64,000 nt of DNA from Parelaphostrongylus tenuis (GCA_019055375.1 JAHQIW010007319.1:496001-560000), one strand, 5' to 3'. Positions 1 through 13,001 are shown, numbered from the stretch's first letter. A program made the numbers and translations. The notes: generated by a model not told the origin, from the letters alone.

Positions 1-109
1 TGAGTATTCCGTTCCCATTTCTCTACATAGAGTGTGAATATTACGGAGTCCACTTTGCTATGTGGAGGTAAATAGCCCGATGTCGACTTGCCTATACAGA
101 CAGTACTAG

Positions 110-645
110 TTTTCTTCTTTAAGCCAAACACGAGATGTTACATCAATATTTACTCAACTGCTGACGTTTCGGCAGTTCGCCTCCTTCAAAGCCTGGAAAG
201 GTCAAGTTTTTTGCAATCTAATCAGTCAATCACCTCTATTACTTCTTTAGAACAAATCACCGGATCTAGATCTCAATCGCATCAAGCACAAAATCAACTT
301 TAAACTTACTCACCGCTTCTCGTATGTGTTCCACTGGATGATTTAAGTGAAGATCACTGAAAGACGATCACATAGGCTCGTGATATACCCATTGAGACAA
401 CAATTTTATATACTGACTTATATCACGGGTGAGCACGAGGCATTCCTCCATGCGGTCTATAGTTGGATTGTCCGTGTTAATTCAAAACGCTTCCAAAATC
501 TTTCGGGCTGATGTTTTATGTTCCTGCGTAAGGAATGGTGAATTAGATATTAAAATCTACTCCGTTGTGTTCTTGTGCTCTATGTGTACCTAGGGAGGTG
601 TTTGTTTAATATGACGATGTCCAACTAAGTGTTCTTCTATGCAGG
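110..645 (-). mobile_element. Penelope-like element terminal segment, inverted
   Basis: This stretch matches 23060-23620 of the better preserved PLE by eye. Shared parts include the TTCTTCTTTAAGC-like end, the ribozyme-like segment and the antisense of the last part of the GIY-YIG reading frame (GTTCTTCTATGC at about 630). It points leftwards and abuts a rightward PLE reading frame starting near 690, so the two are head to head. It carries no intact ORF. Head-to-head, 5'-truncated partner copies are known for PLEs; the assignment is by homology within the window. Confidence 0.65.
158..196 (-). ncRNA. Degraded hammerhead ribozyme of a PLE terminus
   Basis: Read on the minus strand, the 3' half is good: a GGC...GCC stem II, then GAAA, then ACGT, a C and AGC. 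The CTGANGA box is eroded (TTTGAAG at about 183-190). Comparison with 23115-23150 and 24811-24848 shows it descends from the same motif. It is unlikely to cleave. Confidence 0.5.
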
Positions 646-689
646 CATAGACTGCCGAAACTCCAGGTGCTGAATTGATACTAATGCAA

Positions 690-2325
690 CAGCTCGTGCT
701 TGGCCTAAAGGCAGAAAATTGTCATAGCTCGACATTGTGTGAAGTTTCTCCGACGAGTCATTCCGAACTATGTAAAACAAAAACGATTCCACGCAATATG
801 TGGAGTACCAGAGGTCAGCCATCGAATACTGGATATCGAGATGAAAGCGCTCCGCGTCTGTCTACGAAACAAGCAAGACACGTTGTATGCTCTGATGAAG
901 AAGTGTGCGAAGAAGAAATATTATTGTGATCAGTATCTGGAAGGCAACCTTTGGAGGAGAATAACTAATGTTTAAAGATGACGTCAAAGTTTATTTGCGA
1001 GTCCGTTAGGTGAATGCTAAGGTTACTTTAGGGAAAACGTTCGATGATCTTTTGAGTAGATTGCATAGCATGACTTTGAGAAAACTACGGATACCGCTAA
1101 CGAAGATCAAGCCAGTCACACTAGAGCAATTAATGCACCAAGAAATTCAAGGGTCACGGTGTTAGAAGGATGATGGTGCGCGCTCGCTATTAGAATTGGG
1201 TCCAACGTTCTCACCATCTCAACCCACTTCTAAGGTACTCTTGCGTAGGGCTACATGTGACTTACATGAACTGCAAGATGAACTCCGTAAAAAGGCCAGA
1301 GATGAAGAGACTAATAGGAATAAACAACAAGTAGAGATCGTACCGATACCACCATTTCCTTAGCCGTTCTACAGACAACAAGACCCCAACGAAGAATTGA
1401 TAGAAAATTCCAAAAATTTGCAGACGAAACTTTCAAATGCCTTATTCAACATCGTTCAAAAAAGCTTCACTCGAACCTCACGGAACTACAGTGTGCATGA
1501 AAGAGGTCGAGAGTTGATAAAGGAAGAAAGGATAAAGCTACCAGTTACTGATAAAGGTGGAGAATTTCTAATGTCGCAATAACGAACAAGCATCTCGAAG
1601 ATGTTTCGTTTTACAGATCATCATCTGTAAAAGAATCCAAAAAGCAAAACCCAAATTAAGCAACGAGTGGGTCCATACGGCAAAAGCAGCAGGCTTGAGA
1701 CCATCTATCATTTCTTAATTGAAAATCCAATCACCAACATCATGTCCTGTCTCATATTTATAAACAGACATAAGTTAGTATCCACTGATGATATAATGTC
1801 TAACGATCCATCTATATTCAAAGTCAGATGTATCATCAGCTGTGTAGGCGGACCAACGGATAGGATAGCGTGGTTTTTAACTTCAATAATATCCCAGATG
1901 CTCGGACACATTCCAGCCCATCTGACGAACACTCAGGTGTACCTGGATCGTCTACGTGACGCGAACCCAAACAACGTGTACGTTATAGAGTCATTCGATG
2001 TCACCTCTATATACCAACATGTCAAATAACTCTGCATTGCAAACCACACATAGCTTCTGATGCACCACCAAGGAGCTGTAAACATGTATGGCTTGTTGAT
2101 TAGCAGTTCATGGTTTTGTTAGAAGAACGCCTGAACTGCTCCAACTTCAAATGGTCCGGGAAATATTTTGCTCAAATGAGAGGGCTGGCAATAGGGCAGC
2201 GACTGGCAGTTAGCCTGGTTATTGCATTCATGTCGAAAGTGGAAGCACCAGTGATAGATCTCTGGCCATTACTCTACTGTAGGTATATAGATGATTGTTT
2301 GGTTATCTGTTCCACTACCAATTAC
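690..2325 (+). pseudogene. Penelope-like element reverse transcriptase, broken
   Basis: Three frames together give PLE-type reverse transcriptase. An N-terminal basic helix-rich part lies at 739-975. A middle part at 1397-2029 includes a DKGG motif and an FDVTSIY motif near the end, which is the RT A-motif region. A part at 2110-2325 has GLAIGQRLA and then RYIDDC, the catalytic YxDD box, at about 2281-2298. PLE RTs copy element RNA at a nicked target. Stops and frame changes separate the pieces, and homology ends soon after RYIDD, so the thumb and the GIY-YIG nuclease are missing. The break near 2325 enters sequence resembling 4985-5010. Non-functional relic. Confidence 0.8.
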
Positions 2326-2329
2326 TGCT

Positions 2330-3580
2330 GTAATGCGGCAATGAGCAGCACTGACGACGGTCACCCAGGAGGGCAGCTTTAAGAAGTCTCCGTTTATAGA
2401 ATTCATTACATGGGCTACAAGTCTCATAATGCTCCTCATTGTTCACCTACCCAACTGATAGTACTTTGAAACTTTGACGGTCAGCAAAATAACGAATTCT
2501 TGTTGACAGCAATGCTTTTCCTGATTAGAGTATGAACGAAAAATACCGTTGCAAAGTATCCTAACAATCAATGTTAGTTGCTGCAGATTCACATTCGATC
2601 ATGATCTCAATAATAGCAGCTTTTCCCTATTCATTTCACGGAAAAAGCTCTCTTTTCATTTCTTCTTTTCTACCATTTATTATTCATCATTTTGAAATTC
2701 TCGTACGATTTATAGACTGGATTAGAATTTTGTGCCGTGCTTCGCTGAGCAGACATTTTTCAATCGACTTTCAGTAACCATTTGATGCCTTGATATGGCT
2801 ACTTGAACATAACGCTTATTGCCTGAGATTTTCTTAGTGCGTTGTAGAAGCAGAGAAAAATCACATTTCACCTTCAAAGTGCATTATATGTTCGCACTCC
2901 TGGTGCCTGATTTTTCACCAAATTTTTAGTGATACTCGATGGCTTGAGAAACGACCATTTCTACACGGAGCTTGTTAACTTGAAAGACTGCTTTGCTGCG
3001 GTGTAGTAACAAGGAGAAGTTGCACTTTGTTCTCGAAGTAGTTAGCCGTTTTTAATCTCACAGCAAAAATGCTGCTAGATATACATCAAGGAAAAATTTT
3101 GAAGGTCATTATTGCAAACCCCCGTGTCCTGCAATTTTTCATTCTTCAGCGGAGAGAAACAACATCTTTGCAAGAAAACCATACTTTTAAGTTTTATTGT
3201 GCATATCTATTAGTTGTCTTGCGAGAATACAACTGGAAACCAATTTTCTAATGTAGGACTTCTAAAAAGCACGAATTCATTAATAAGCGAAAAGTTCTTA
3301 AGGAAAAAATGAAATTTCTTGACTTCTGTTCCTTATCAAACTGATCTTGTAAACCATTTATTCGAAATGTCTGAGCGGCTAACAACAAACTACATAATCA
3401 GCATCATTCAGCAACAAGTTACGCTAAAAACCATGTGGAGAGGATTAATCCCCTCAGATGGGTCACCTCAGCTGAAGAGGAATAGAACGTTCACACCTAG
3501 AAAACTTAGCTAAGGGTTAACCGTTCAGCGAATTACCACAGATTTAGTATTAAATAATCGAGAGTGGTAAGTTTCTTTCT
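2330..3580. other. No gene seen
   Basis: AT-rich sequence with scattered short chance ORFs and no recognisable domain, RNA or clear repeat end. Confidence 0.5.
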
Positions 3581-3585
3581 TACTC

Positions 3586-4016
3586 ATGAAGGCCGAATAT
3601 GAAGTTGAGTCACTGTATGGTGTGGTGACGGCCAGAGGAAGTTTCCGGTTAGGCTGGCAGTGGTACTCCGGAAAACATGAGCTAATTCAGCACACTTTTT
3701 ACCTCTTTACTCCGCACTCTGGATACTCCTATCTACGACGTTGGGCGAGACGTGATAATCGCGGATTCAACCGGACATCGATGCAAGCAGACAAACCGAC
3801 CCACGACGCGCCATGGAATTTTCTCTTGCTTTACACTTCTTAGATCAAGTAGTCTCCTCTAGCGGCGACCTCAACAGTCTGGCGCCCACCGTTGCTAGGC
3901 AGGGGACGTCGCACCGTCGCGTTCGCGGCACTCGCTAGCGGGGGCATCTGCGTCTTTGTGCGAAACCATTGCTGTGTCTGCGCTCTTTTGCAGCAAACGC
4001 CTTCGCCCCCGTCTCG
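3586..4016 (+). other. GC-rich segment ending at a strong splice donor
   Basis: Local composition rises sharply at about 3840-4010, with many CG dinucleotides. The segment ends at a textbook donor, CG|GTAAGT (GT at 4017-4018). An open frame of 85 codons runs 3586-3843. The protein is not recognised. It could be a first exon or promoter-proximal segment of a gene whose other exons I cannot find, or an older insertion of different base composition. Confidence 0.2.
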
Positions 4017-4070
4017 GTAAGTGATTGAGACCGTGGGAAAATGAGAGTTACAACAAAAGCAAAGAAACAA

Positions 4071-4092
4071 ATATATATATATATATATATAT
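4071..4092. repeat. (AT)n microsatellite
   Basis: An uninterrupted run of about eleven AT units. Confidence 0.95.
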
Positions 4093-4589
4093 TCAAAACA
4101 CTTCATCTTTTATCTAATAGTTGTGACTATAGCTTTTACGATTACAACCGCATAAATGGGGAGCGTTAAAATCTTTTAGAAAACAACTCTTTCTCATCAT
4201 TTCAGAAGCCTCTAAGAGACTCGAGGCAACTCCGCAGCTGGACAAGAAAATCCCCGAATCACACATTACAATAGTTTTCCAATTTTAGTTTTACCATTCG
4301 ACTTCATTGCAGATATGGAAAACAAATTCGCATGGGACAGGGTTCTGTCGGCATTTCCAACACAATAATTGAATGCCCAAATATGTAAATATTCAAAATG
4401 AATCCTTTTAATGCTGTCATTCAGTGAACTTCAGCTAACAAATATGAAATTTATGGATAGCTGGATGAGTTTATTTTTCAATAAAGCCTCATTCTAGATA
4501 ATCTGACAACATGATAACAAATTTGAGTCTTTTGTGAGGTCTTTTATGACATTTATACGATATTAGATTGGCCTCTTTCGCCTTTCCAG

Positions 4590-4655
4590 GCCGATCAGTA
4601 GTACGGTGCCTTACGGTAGTATTGTATAGGCTTACCAGACCTCATAAAAGCTTAA
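4590..4655 (-). ncRNA. Degenerate hammerhead-like motif
   Basis: On the minus strand CTGATCG, GCC-TGGAAA-GGC and GAAA follow one another in hammerhead order. The CTGANGA box has lost its last bases. The duplicated partner is at 21815-21875. It is a relic of an old ribozyme element. Confidence 0.3.
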
Positions 4656-5059
4656 AACATGCTCTCATATCACCAGATTATCATTGTTTCAGAACGGGTC
4701 TAAATAAACAGTCGAATTGAAAGCATTATAGTTACTCATTGCAAAATTTTCACTGTTTTCACTCCTGTGTTCCTCCTCAAATTAGTTTGGTTATCCCAGA
4801 AAGCCAACGATAGGAGCTTTTGCCAAATAATAAACGCAAAGAAGTTCTTTATGTGATTTGCTTATTCGCATTCCTAACTCCTTTTGAGGATTCCACTAAA
4901 TTGAAATCATGAAATTATATAAACTTTAAGGCAATCTATTGCATCACGCTTTCCAATCAACATCCATGCGATTCACCAGTTTATTGCTGCTGTAATGCCA
5001 CAATGAATAGGAGTAGATGAAATTTTGACCCAGACACATCACCATTGAATTTCAGTTTC

Positions 5060-6617
5060 CTTCGACAGTGCCAGTTGCCGAGAAGAAGTGCGAGCGAAAC
5101 GGTCCAATGCTAACGTCCGAATCGCTCGGTTCAGTACACTTTGCCACATCGTTCTGACCAACTGGCCATAATAATGTTTGTGGTCTACAAAAAATTTTTA
5201 ATTACAAAGCGAATTGTATAAAAATAGAATGCATTCCAAACCGAGATAGATCCTGAGATTGGCCACGGGCGCACCGGACACAGGCGATATTGTTACCATC
5301 CCGCCCGGTGGCAATGGCACCTTACATGCCATATCTCCGCCGCCATAGTAGTGCAAATTGCAGTCACCGTGCTGTCGATGATGATGCAAGCCATTGACAT
5401 CGCGGCAACTGCAAAAAACTATAAGCCTTGAAAAACACGTTCTCGCATGCAATAGATAGCTGAAAAGAAAGCTGAAAACAGCTGTGAGCACTGCTTTCCC
5501 TTCATTTTTGAATCTCTTGAAAACATCACCTGGAATATTGAATACTATGGAATTCAAAGTAAAAGAGACAAAAAAATGTCGTCAAAATTGGTATTAATTC
5601 AGATGTTCTGATTTTTTTTCGCATTTTCAAAAGTTTACATACTTTCTAGACCTTTTGTAGTAATTTTCTGACATATGTTCATCTTTCCAAGGAAATATGA
5701 AGGCAGCCGTATCTTTTTGATACCTGTTGCATTTTTTACTTCATATTTTCTAATTGGTTCAACACTGAATACTCACGCTCAGTCGGGTCCATTACACTAA
5801 GACGAACGTTTGGGCACATCAGTGGTGCGTAAGTGACTGTTACAGTTAGTTGATTCAAAATAGTCGAGATGACAGCATCAGATAGGAAAGCACTACGAGC
5901 TTGGCTTTCAAGAACGTCATAGACCTGAGATACAAATCTTTTCATTCGCTTTGGGAGAATTTTTGTGAAAGCTATTCTGATAAAATAATGTGGAGCTGTG
6001 CAGTTTAGTAATTCTAAAACACTGGCATACTGTCACAAGATTGAAGCTCGCTTCCTATGCCTTCCCAAGTTTCGCTAAGAAAGAAAACATTCAAAATTAA
6101 AAATTGCAGCTTACTGCTTGCATTACAAGGCGTTGTACAAATCCCGTAGCTCCTGCTACGCTGGTTGCAATACCAGGGATCACGGCTTGGACACTGGGTA
6201 CGGTTGAGTAAGCCATGGCAACAGGCAAAGTGAAGCCAGTGACGGTGAAGTTTCTAGTGCTTCCTCCAACGGGATTTCTTAGCTTTGTTGTGAACAATTG
6301 AAAACTAATTTACTATGTATCAAGATTTTTACTTGTTCAAAAAACCAAAATTCAATTTTTTTTTATCAAGAGATTGCTCAGATTGCGACAGATAGCGTAA
6401 GACATTGATGTGTAAGAAGCATGCAATATGATTGAAGTTCATAAACTTCTATCTGAGATCCAGGATATCTCTAGCACACAAGTATCTATAATTCATTACC
6501 TTGACCTGCAGGCAACACTCCACATCCAAACACTGTCGAGATGGTCGCCAGTAGCAACATTGTAAAGAGTCTCTCATGAAGAGTTCGATGTTTTGCAATG
6601 AATCCAGTGATATTCAT
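5060..6617 (-). pseudogene. Secreted-protein family, copy A (frameshifted)
   Basis: This has the same five-exon layout as the intact copy at 22467-25919. Exon 1 is 6617-6500 (signal peptide with core LFTMLLLATISTVFG, then a cysteine). Exon 2 is about 6290-6115 (NFTVTGFTLPVAMAYS). Exon 3 is 5924-5777 (DVLESQARSAFLSDAVIS, PLMCPNV). Exon 4 is 5408-5242 (CIIIDSTVTAIC). Exon 5 starts at 5184 (TTNIIMASWS). An indel in exon 4 shifts the frame between the CIIIDSTVTAIC part and the TISPVSGAP part. A missing base in exon 5 (GGTC-AGAACG against GGTCGAGAACG) shifts it again. Splice sites are still recognisable. The function of the family is not known to me. Probably a recent pseudogene. Confidence 0.7.
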
Positions 6618-9061
6618 TTTGGCTCCTAAAATTATAAGCATTGAGATCATTGTGGATCCAACAAATTTGCCATCTCTCCATCGAATTATTTACAACTCAA
6701 CTATAGATTTGCCACTAAGCACTTATACTAAGTGACGCCGCCTTAGCAGCTTTTTGATTTCAAGAGCTTCGCAAGTACACAACTCTTTTGATTCCAAGCA
6801 ATATTTTGAAGCACGTTTTGTGGCAAATTCTGCGAAGACATCAAAAGGCGGGTAAAGGTTTGAAAGTTTTGTGAAATATCGTTTGATAATAAGTTGTGTA
6901 GAGGAGGAAACTTGAAGAGAAATCCTAGCAAATGCGACAATTCCTCAAACGGCTCGGTTTGGCTCCGCCCACCCATTTTTGATCCTGAGACATCAAATTC
7001 CGACTTTTCCAAAAAAAAAGAAATACTTCCAGAAAAAAGCAAAATTCACAAGTGTGCTCTTGAGAGCATCTATGAAAGTAAATATTCGATAAAATAAACT
7101 ATGCACAAACTTTAGCTGAGAAGCGTTTTTGGTTGAAATAATTTATGGAGTGGGGATCGCGTTTGTTAGGCTTCTCATTCACCTTTCACATATGGTAAGC
7201 CTACAAATTCTCTCTTGTTGATGAGGGCCGACTGGTGTTTAAAATAGAATTTCTGAAGCAATTTTCACCGAGGTATTCAAAAACAAGCGGAGATCTATAT
7301 GCAACTAAGATTTTACTGATATGAGAAAGCAAGAGGGTGACTATGTCAAAATTGGACGAGGAAAAACATCGATACAAGGGCATTAAATTCGTCGATTTAA
7401 TATGTCGGAATGAGGAAGTGCAGTGGACGTTGTTGAGATCGCAAAAAAATATGAAGATAAGCAGAAGCTTCCTTGCTCACCATCTTGGAGATTCCACATC
7501 GCTCAGCAAGGTGAATGTTGTTGGAACGCCTCTAATTTCTCACACTTTCTCCACGCATTGACGCGAAACAGAATTTGTTGCACATTTCGTATAGGGAAAG
7601 TCTCGTATGTCTAGTGTGATGGTATGGTTACGAACTCTAATGTGGTTAGTAATATTTTTAAGAATATTTTTTGAAAAAATCATCTATGTGCTAAATGTGG
7701 TTTTCCTCCTATACGCAATTAATTTGATTCATTTAGCATGCCAAATTCTTGAAGTAATGTAAAAACTTTTACCTAAGCCAACGCCTTGCACTAAATAATT
7801 GCCATGCTTTACGAAAGAGAAAAATGAGTTCAATACGATTTCGACATTTTTGCTAGTAGATTCAGTAGCACTCGTACTTAAATTTATAAAATCGATGTGC
7901 ACCACATGGTGGATCGGATTTCGGACTTCGAAGTGCTCTTTTGTTACGGCTGCACCTGCTTCAAATTGAAAAATCCCTTGAGAAACATTTGTTTACGTTT
8001 CAAGCAACTGTATTTCAAACCGCGTCATAAACATTCGATACAGTGTGAGAAATTTTTCCATCCGTTTCAAGCTTAATACGTCACTGGCTGACGCACGCGG
8101 TTTGTTCGCATCAATTCAAAAAGGGTGAAAACCATAATTTCACGTGGACTCAACCAAACGCGTTTCACCGGCTCCATTATTAGTAAGAATCACTAATGAG
8201 GCGCGTGGCCCCAATAAGGAGGAAGAGACTACTTAAAAGTAGATAAGCCACTGACGTAACCACCTCTAAAAAGCTTTCTTCCTTTGAGAAGTGCAATGAA
8301 TTTCGGTTGGCGAGGGAGCATCAATGGCAATGTGGTGATGTTTGTCTGAAATTTAGATTTTTATCACCACTGAAAATATTCAATCGAAGGTAATAAAAAA
8401 TACGAAACCAGAGATTCCATTAGGACTGCTTGGTCGAAACATGCCAAAACAACTGCAAAAAATGAAGGTGATTGCCAAAAATGATGTTGAGCACTGTGTG
8501 TGATGACTCTCTATAGATAGCAATCAACAAAATTCTGATTGTTAGTGTACTTCAGGAGTTAGCACCTCCACAGAAGCACACAGAACGTGTTTACTATTTT
8601 CTCTGGCTGTTGGCTTTGTGTATTAACTAACACTTTACTATGAACATTATTCATCGTTGCATCTTTTACCATTGATCATGGGTACCAAATTGAAATGTAA
8701 TACATTCTGTTAGTACACGGTAAAAGTTATTCTGAAATTTAAGCGTGGTATTCAAATCTCCTTCCCTCATGCTGTCAGACGATCATTGTTTGTCCAATGA
8801 AAGAGGTTTTTTTCTGGAAAATCATGAGTGCTTTCAGCAGAGTGCTACAACCTTTCAAAAAACTCGGATTGTAAACTCAAGGTTTATTTTAAGACATTTA
8901 GGAGCTATACTAGAAATAACTTCAAAGAAATCTCTCCAGTACTGTCCAGCTTTGTAGCTACAATTTTGCATAGAATCAAAATCTTATCACATCACTAGTA
9001 TCACTAGTCATTCCGCTGCTCATCGAGTGACTCGGGCAAGTACCCCCGACACTTCCATTTT

Positions 9062-9332
9062 GATATATCATAACTTTCGTTTCGAGTGTTTTCTTAAGAC
9101 CACAGCTCAAAATTCAATATGCCTTGCAATCATTTTTGAGCCACCCATGTCAGCGGTCTGTCAAACAAGGCTGACTTATAGAGCCCTATACACGTGTTTC
9201 GATCTTGCGATCTCGTCAGTCAAGCAGTTACCCTTTCTCGTCTTTTGCTAATCTCTGTGGGTGCTCCAGTCCCCACACTCGTGTGTAAAACACGTGTATC
9301 GGGCTCTATAAGTCAGCCCTGTTTGACAGACA
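9062..9332. mobile_element. Hammerhead-bearing foldback element with 11-bp target repeat
   Basis: The element is bounded by direct repeats ACTTCCATTTT (9051-9061 and 9333-9343). The duplicated LINE copy at about 28336 has a single ACTTCCATTTT and no insert, which gives an empty site. Inside, about 43 bp at 9158-9201 is inverted at 9287-9330. The left side carries an additional end (TCGAGTGTTTTCTTAAGACC region) missing from the right, so the right arm is a truncated inverted copy. Confidence 0.8.
9182..9226 (-). ncRNA. Hammerhead ribozyme candidate
   Basis: Minus strand: CTGACGA (plus 9213-9219); stem II GATC-GCAA-GATC with a GNRA loop (9201-9212); GAAA (9197-9200); self-complementary stem III ACACGTGT (9190-9197); and cleavage triplet GTA ending at 9189. 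The core is complete. Stem I (CTTGA with TAGGG) is weak, so activity is uncertain. Confidence 0.75.
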
Positions 9333-12300
9333 ACTTCCATTTTACCCTTCCGCGTTCAAGAGTGGCCCAGTGGGTTCTCCTTGCTTTAGGAATTCGCTGA
9401 GCATCATATCTTTCTTCTGGGTTTTTTGTGAAGAAATCGGACCATTGGATCGGTTGCCTTTCTGTGAAGCGCTTGATATTCCGAGGAATCAAGTCGGCAA
9501 CGGCTCTCGTCCTTCGGTTGTCGTTTAAGCGCATCACGTTTCCGACCCGTCTTATTATCAATGTCCTGGAGTGCAGAATAACGCCTTTTATCTTCAGTTG
9601 CTGACGTTGATTGGAACTTTGGGTCGTTTTTCTCGCTTGCGAGTTACGGGATACTCCTAACATCGCTCCTTCGGCTGCCCGTTCAATAACGCCAAGTGAT
9701 CTTTAATACTGCTTATGTAGCAACCAGGTTTCTGATGCATGCGCTAGGGCAGGAATAATCGTCTAGTCGAAAAGATGGGCGCGGAGTAGCATGTTCTTTC
9801 TTCTCTTTACTGCATCCTCGATGTTTTTGAACGTTCCTCAAACCGCTCGTTTCCTCCTGCTTAACTGTGGAGCTAGGTCGTTCATCGCGTTTCTTTCACG
9901 ACCTATATAGATGTAACTGGAGCATTTGGAGTTTTTCGTTCTGTTGAGCGTGAAGGGGGCATTTCCAACTCATCCGTTCTTCATGAACTTCGTTTTCGTT
10001 GGATTTAGTTGAAGACCAATCTTGTCACAGGTGTTGTAAAAATCGGTCAACATTCGTTTTGCTTGGCTATACTTGGTGCTATGAGGACAATATCATCAGC
10101 GAAGCGATAATGGTTTAGTTGTCGACCGTCAATTTTCACCCCCATATCGCCCCATTTTAATGTTCGCATGGCGTTTTGAAGGGTGATAGTGAATAATTTT
10201 GACGAAATTGTATCGCCTTGTCGAAACTCTCTTCTTACTGCGACAATAATGTTGTCTTAGAATGGCGAGATTTTGGTCGTGAAATCTTCATATAGCCTAT
10301 CGATTGGTTACAGAAACATGCGAAAAAGACCCTTTATTCTACCGCTTACAAATAATCTTGCCAGAGATATGTTTTTTTACAACGATGTAATTTTCTCGTG
10401 AGAAAATTCGGAATTTCAGCAAACATTGCGGCCACTGTCTAAATTTATTCTAAAGGAAATTTCAGTAATATTTCATCGTTTAGTGAGAACCGTGTTTCTT
10501 TAGGACCTTTGGTTAACCGTATTGTGGGCGCGCATCAATGTTCGTGGCCGTCTGAACGGTGCTACCACCCTGAGGAGTCGAAAGACCCCTCATCGTCTTC
10601 AAAGAGTTAATCGTTTTTCGAACATTACTTTACAGTGACAGTCTTAATCAAGGCCTGATGTGCGAAATCGAAAATTTTATTCTTTTCCAAAGAATATTAG
10701 CAATATTTTCCCACATGGAATGTAATAAATTTTGTTTGTCCATTTCGCGACTGACAAATCGAAATACCTTGGCGCTGTGTAATCACATGTCTCGTTATGA
10801 GTCTTTTACGGGCAATAATCAATGCTAGCTAGGCAGTTGCGCTTTCTAGCACTTCCATGATGAAGTAGTTATGTCTTTTAGCAAATTCATTGACGTATTA
10901 GTTGAAATGGCAGCCGACGAACGGTATCGCTATAGTATCCTCCATCATGAGTTGCATCCATTGCAGCACCTTTCCTCGCTTCGGGATCATAGTCCTAATT
11001 CAACGTTCCATTGTCATCACCACCTACACTTTCTGGCGTAGTCACATCTTAAACTCTAGGACCTATCGAAACAGCAAATGCTTCAATGGAGTGCATTAAT
11101 TTGATCGCTTCTGTTTTGAAAAGCTCTTCATGTTAATAAGCAACGTGAATCCATAGCAGTCAATCAAATGAGACGGTGTTATTCAACACCGTTTCCTGTG
11201 TTTATTCAAGTTGACGAAAACATTGTGAGTAGTGTGAAGGCATCAATATTTTCCTTATCGCTACATTTTCAATACACTGACCTACAAGGTAAGTCTACGA
11301 TCGGATACAACCAGATTAGCAGCTCATGAGTTGGATACCATCAACGGAGGTCTCTGACGAGTAGAGCTGTTAAGTGAGTCTGTCAAGGCTGCTTATTGAC
11401 TGAATGTAGCGAAAAAAATCATCGAATGCAAGAAATAGTTGGTTGTAAAAAATGGCAATTTCATGAGAGCATCAAACCCTGTTCTAAGGTGGAGTAAGGT
11501 TACCCTTCGATGAAAATGCCAATGCACAATTGGAAAGTAAAGTGGACGATATTGACAACTCAAGTGAGGTGACGCTGAAAGGAAGGTTATTTGCTCATCT
11601 TCCTAAGCATTTCAAGTTTTTCAACAGAATGGATGCCATGAAACGCCCTTAGTTTATCAAAACTTTTCCAGTTGCGCAGATAAAACAAATTCAGTCGTTG
11701 TACATTTCGTGAAGCGAAATTTCAATTGTTTGCTCAAGGATAACAAACTCTTAGTAGCTTATCTCATTCCTGTAAATGTAGGTAAAATTTCTGAAAAAGG
11801 AGAGGCTTAGCCTTCTTACTATAATTGATCTACTCAACTGATTCCTATTCGAGTTTCAGGAAATCTTTTACGCAAAACAACACTTCAGAGTTAATAGTGC
11901 AGTGTCTTACCTTACAAGGAAAATAAGTGCCTAATGCGATTCTGACACTTTCTCAAGTGGTTAGCATTAACAAAGGTTCTTCAGTTTGAAAATTACTGCG
12001 AAACCTGATTTTGCATTCTGAATAACTTTTCCTTGAGATCTACACCTAAAGCAAACTGAAAAATCTTCTGCTTTGTCTATATTGGGAATGATAAGTTGAG
12101 AGCACCGTCAGCGCTGTGTGATCATAGACCCTGCTATGATTCTTTTATGAGGCATAGTTAGCGCTGAAGAAGCAGTTGCGTGCTGTGGCAATTTTGATTT
12201 TTCTGCTTTCCAATACGGTACTTTACTGAGTTAGCAAATTTCGAGCAGTGTTTTACAAGTAAAAAATGCTCTTTTCTATGAACTTATGGGTGTAAATGAC

Positions 12301-12348
12301 TGGTAGTTAAATCAGGCAGTCAAAAGTGCCATAGAAAGCTAAGTGAAT

Positions 12349-12480
12349 GAACCTGATGCTGTCGTTGCCTCCGAAGAGTGCCCTTTCATCACAAATATCT
12401 GCGACTGTTCGTGCGTCGGCTGTGCCAAGCTATGGTATACCTTTTGCCTGATGAATAAACCAGAAGTACTCACCTCCTTA
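12349..12480 (+). other. Short cysteine-rich coding-like segment
   Basis: An open stretch reads EECPFITNICDCSCVGC and then YTFCLMNKPE. The duplicated copy at 34179-34330 keeps EECPFI and YTF but has lost most cysteines. It may be an exon relic. No family is recognised, and a chance ORF is equally possible. Confidence 0.15.
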
Positions 12481-13001
12481 GAAAAGAAAACAGACTGAGT
12501 CCTCAAATCGGAAAGCCACGGTAGTGTATATGAGTGTACAAAAACATTTTCAAGTGTTCAAATCAAATAGTGAGAGAAAAATATCGCTCAAAGGTCTTAC
12601 AGGCACCTCCGGCATTTTTGGAATATCTTACAAGCCGGTTATCTGCCGCAGAATTGAATTAAATCTTTTAAGATACAAGAATATCTTTGAAGACGGTTAT
12701 CCTTGATAATATAATAAATGAAATCATAATTACCAGTGCTTTCGGCTATTAGTCTTTGTGTCACTCTACATGTTCGCGAATCATAAGCAAAGAAAAATTC
12801 TTTTTATGATCTTTTTATCAGAAATACTCAGTCACTTCAAAGGAAGCAGTGAACCGAGATTCATCACATTGTGCACTCCATTGCAACTAATTGCATTAAA
12901 GTAATTACTCAACGCCCATCTAATGTGCCAGTTTATTACTTTAATACTGAAATGAATTCAATCCAATGTAAATGTTCGTCTCATTCAGGTCAGAGTTTAA
13001 T

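Larger units (their letters stand above)
9000..10300 (-). mobile_element. RTE-type LINE, 3' half, degraded
   Basis: Minus-strand frames give the RT catalytic box YRFADDIVL at about 10080-10106. A C-terminal region at 9663-9313 has GVSR, RRVGNVMRLNDNR, IPRNIKRF, QWSDFFTK and HWATL, typical of the end of RTE/BovB-like proteins. Earlier RT blocks and the endonuclease are absent. Several stops interrupt the frame. The orthologous insertion in the duplicated block is at 28290-29300, so it inserted before the duplication. A ribozyme foldback sits inside its 3' end at 9062-9332. Confidence 0.85.

Noticed and set aside
9313..9663. RTE C-terminal frame as an intact gene
   Set aside because: It is a fragment of a degraded LINE. 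The upstream RT is broken and the last residues run into the foldback insert.
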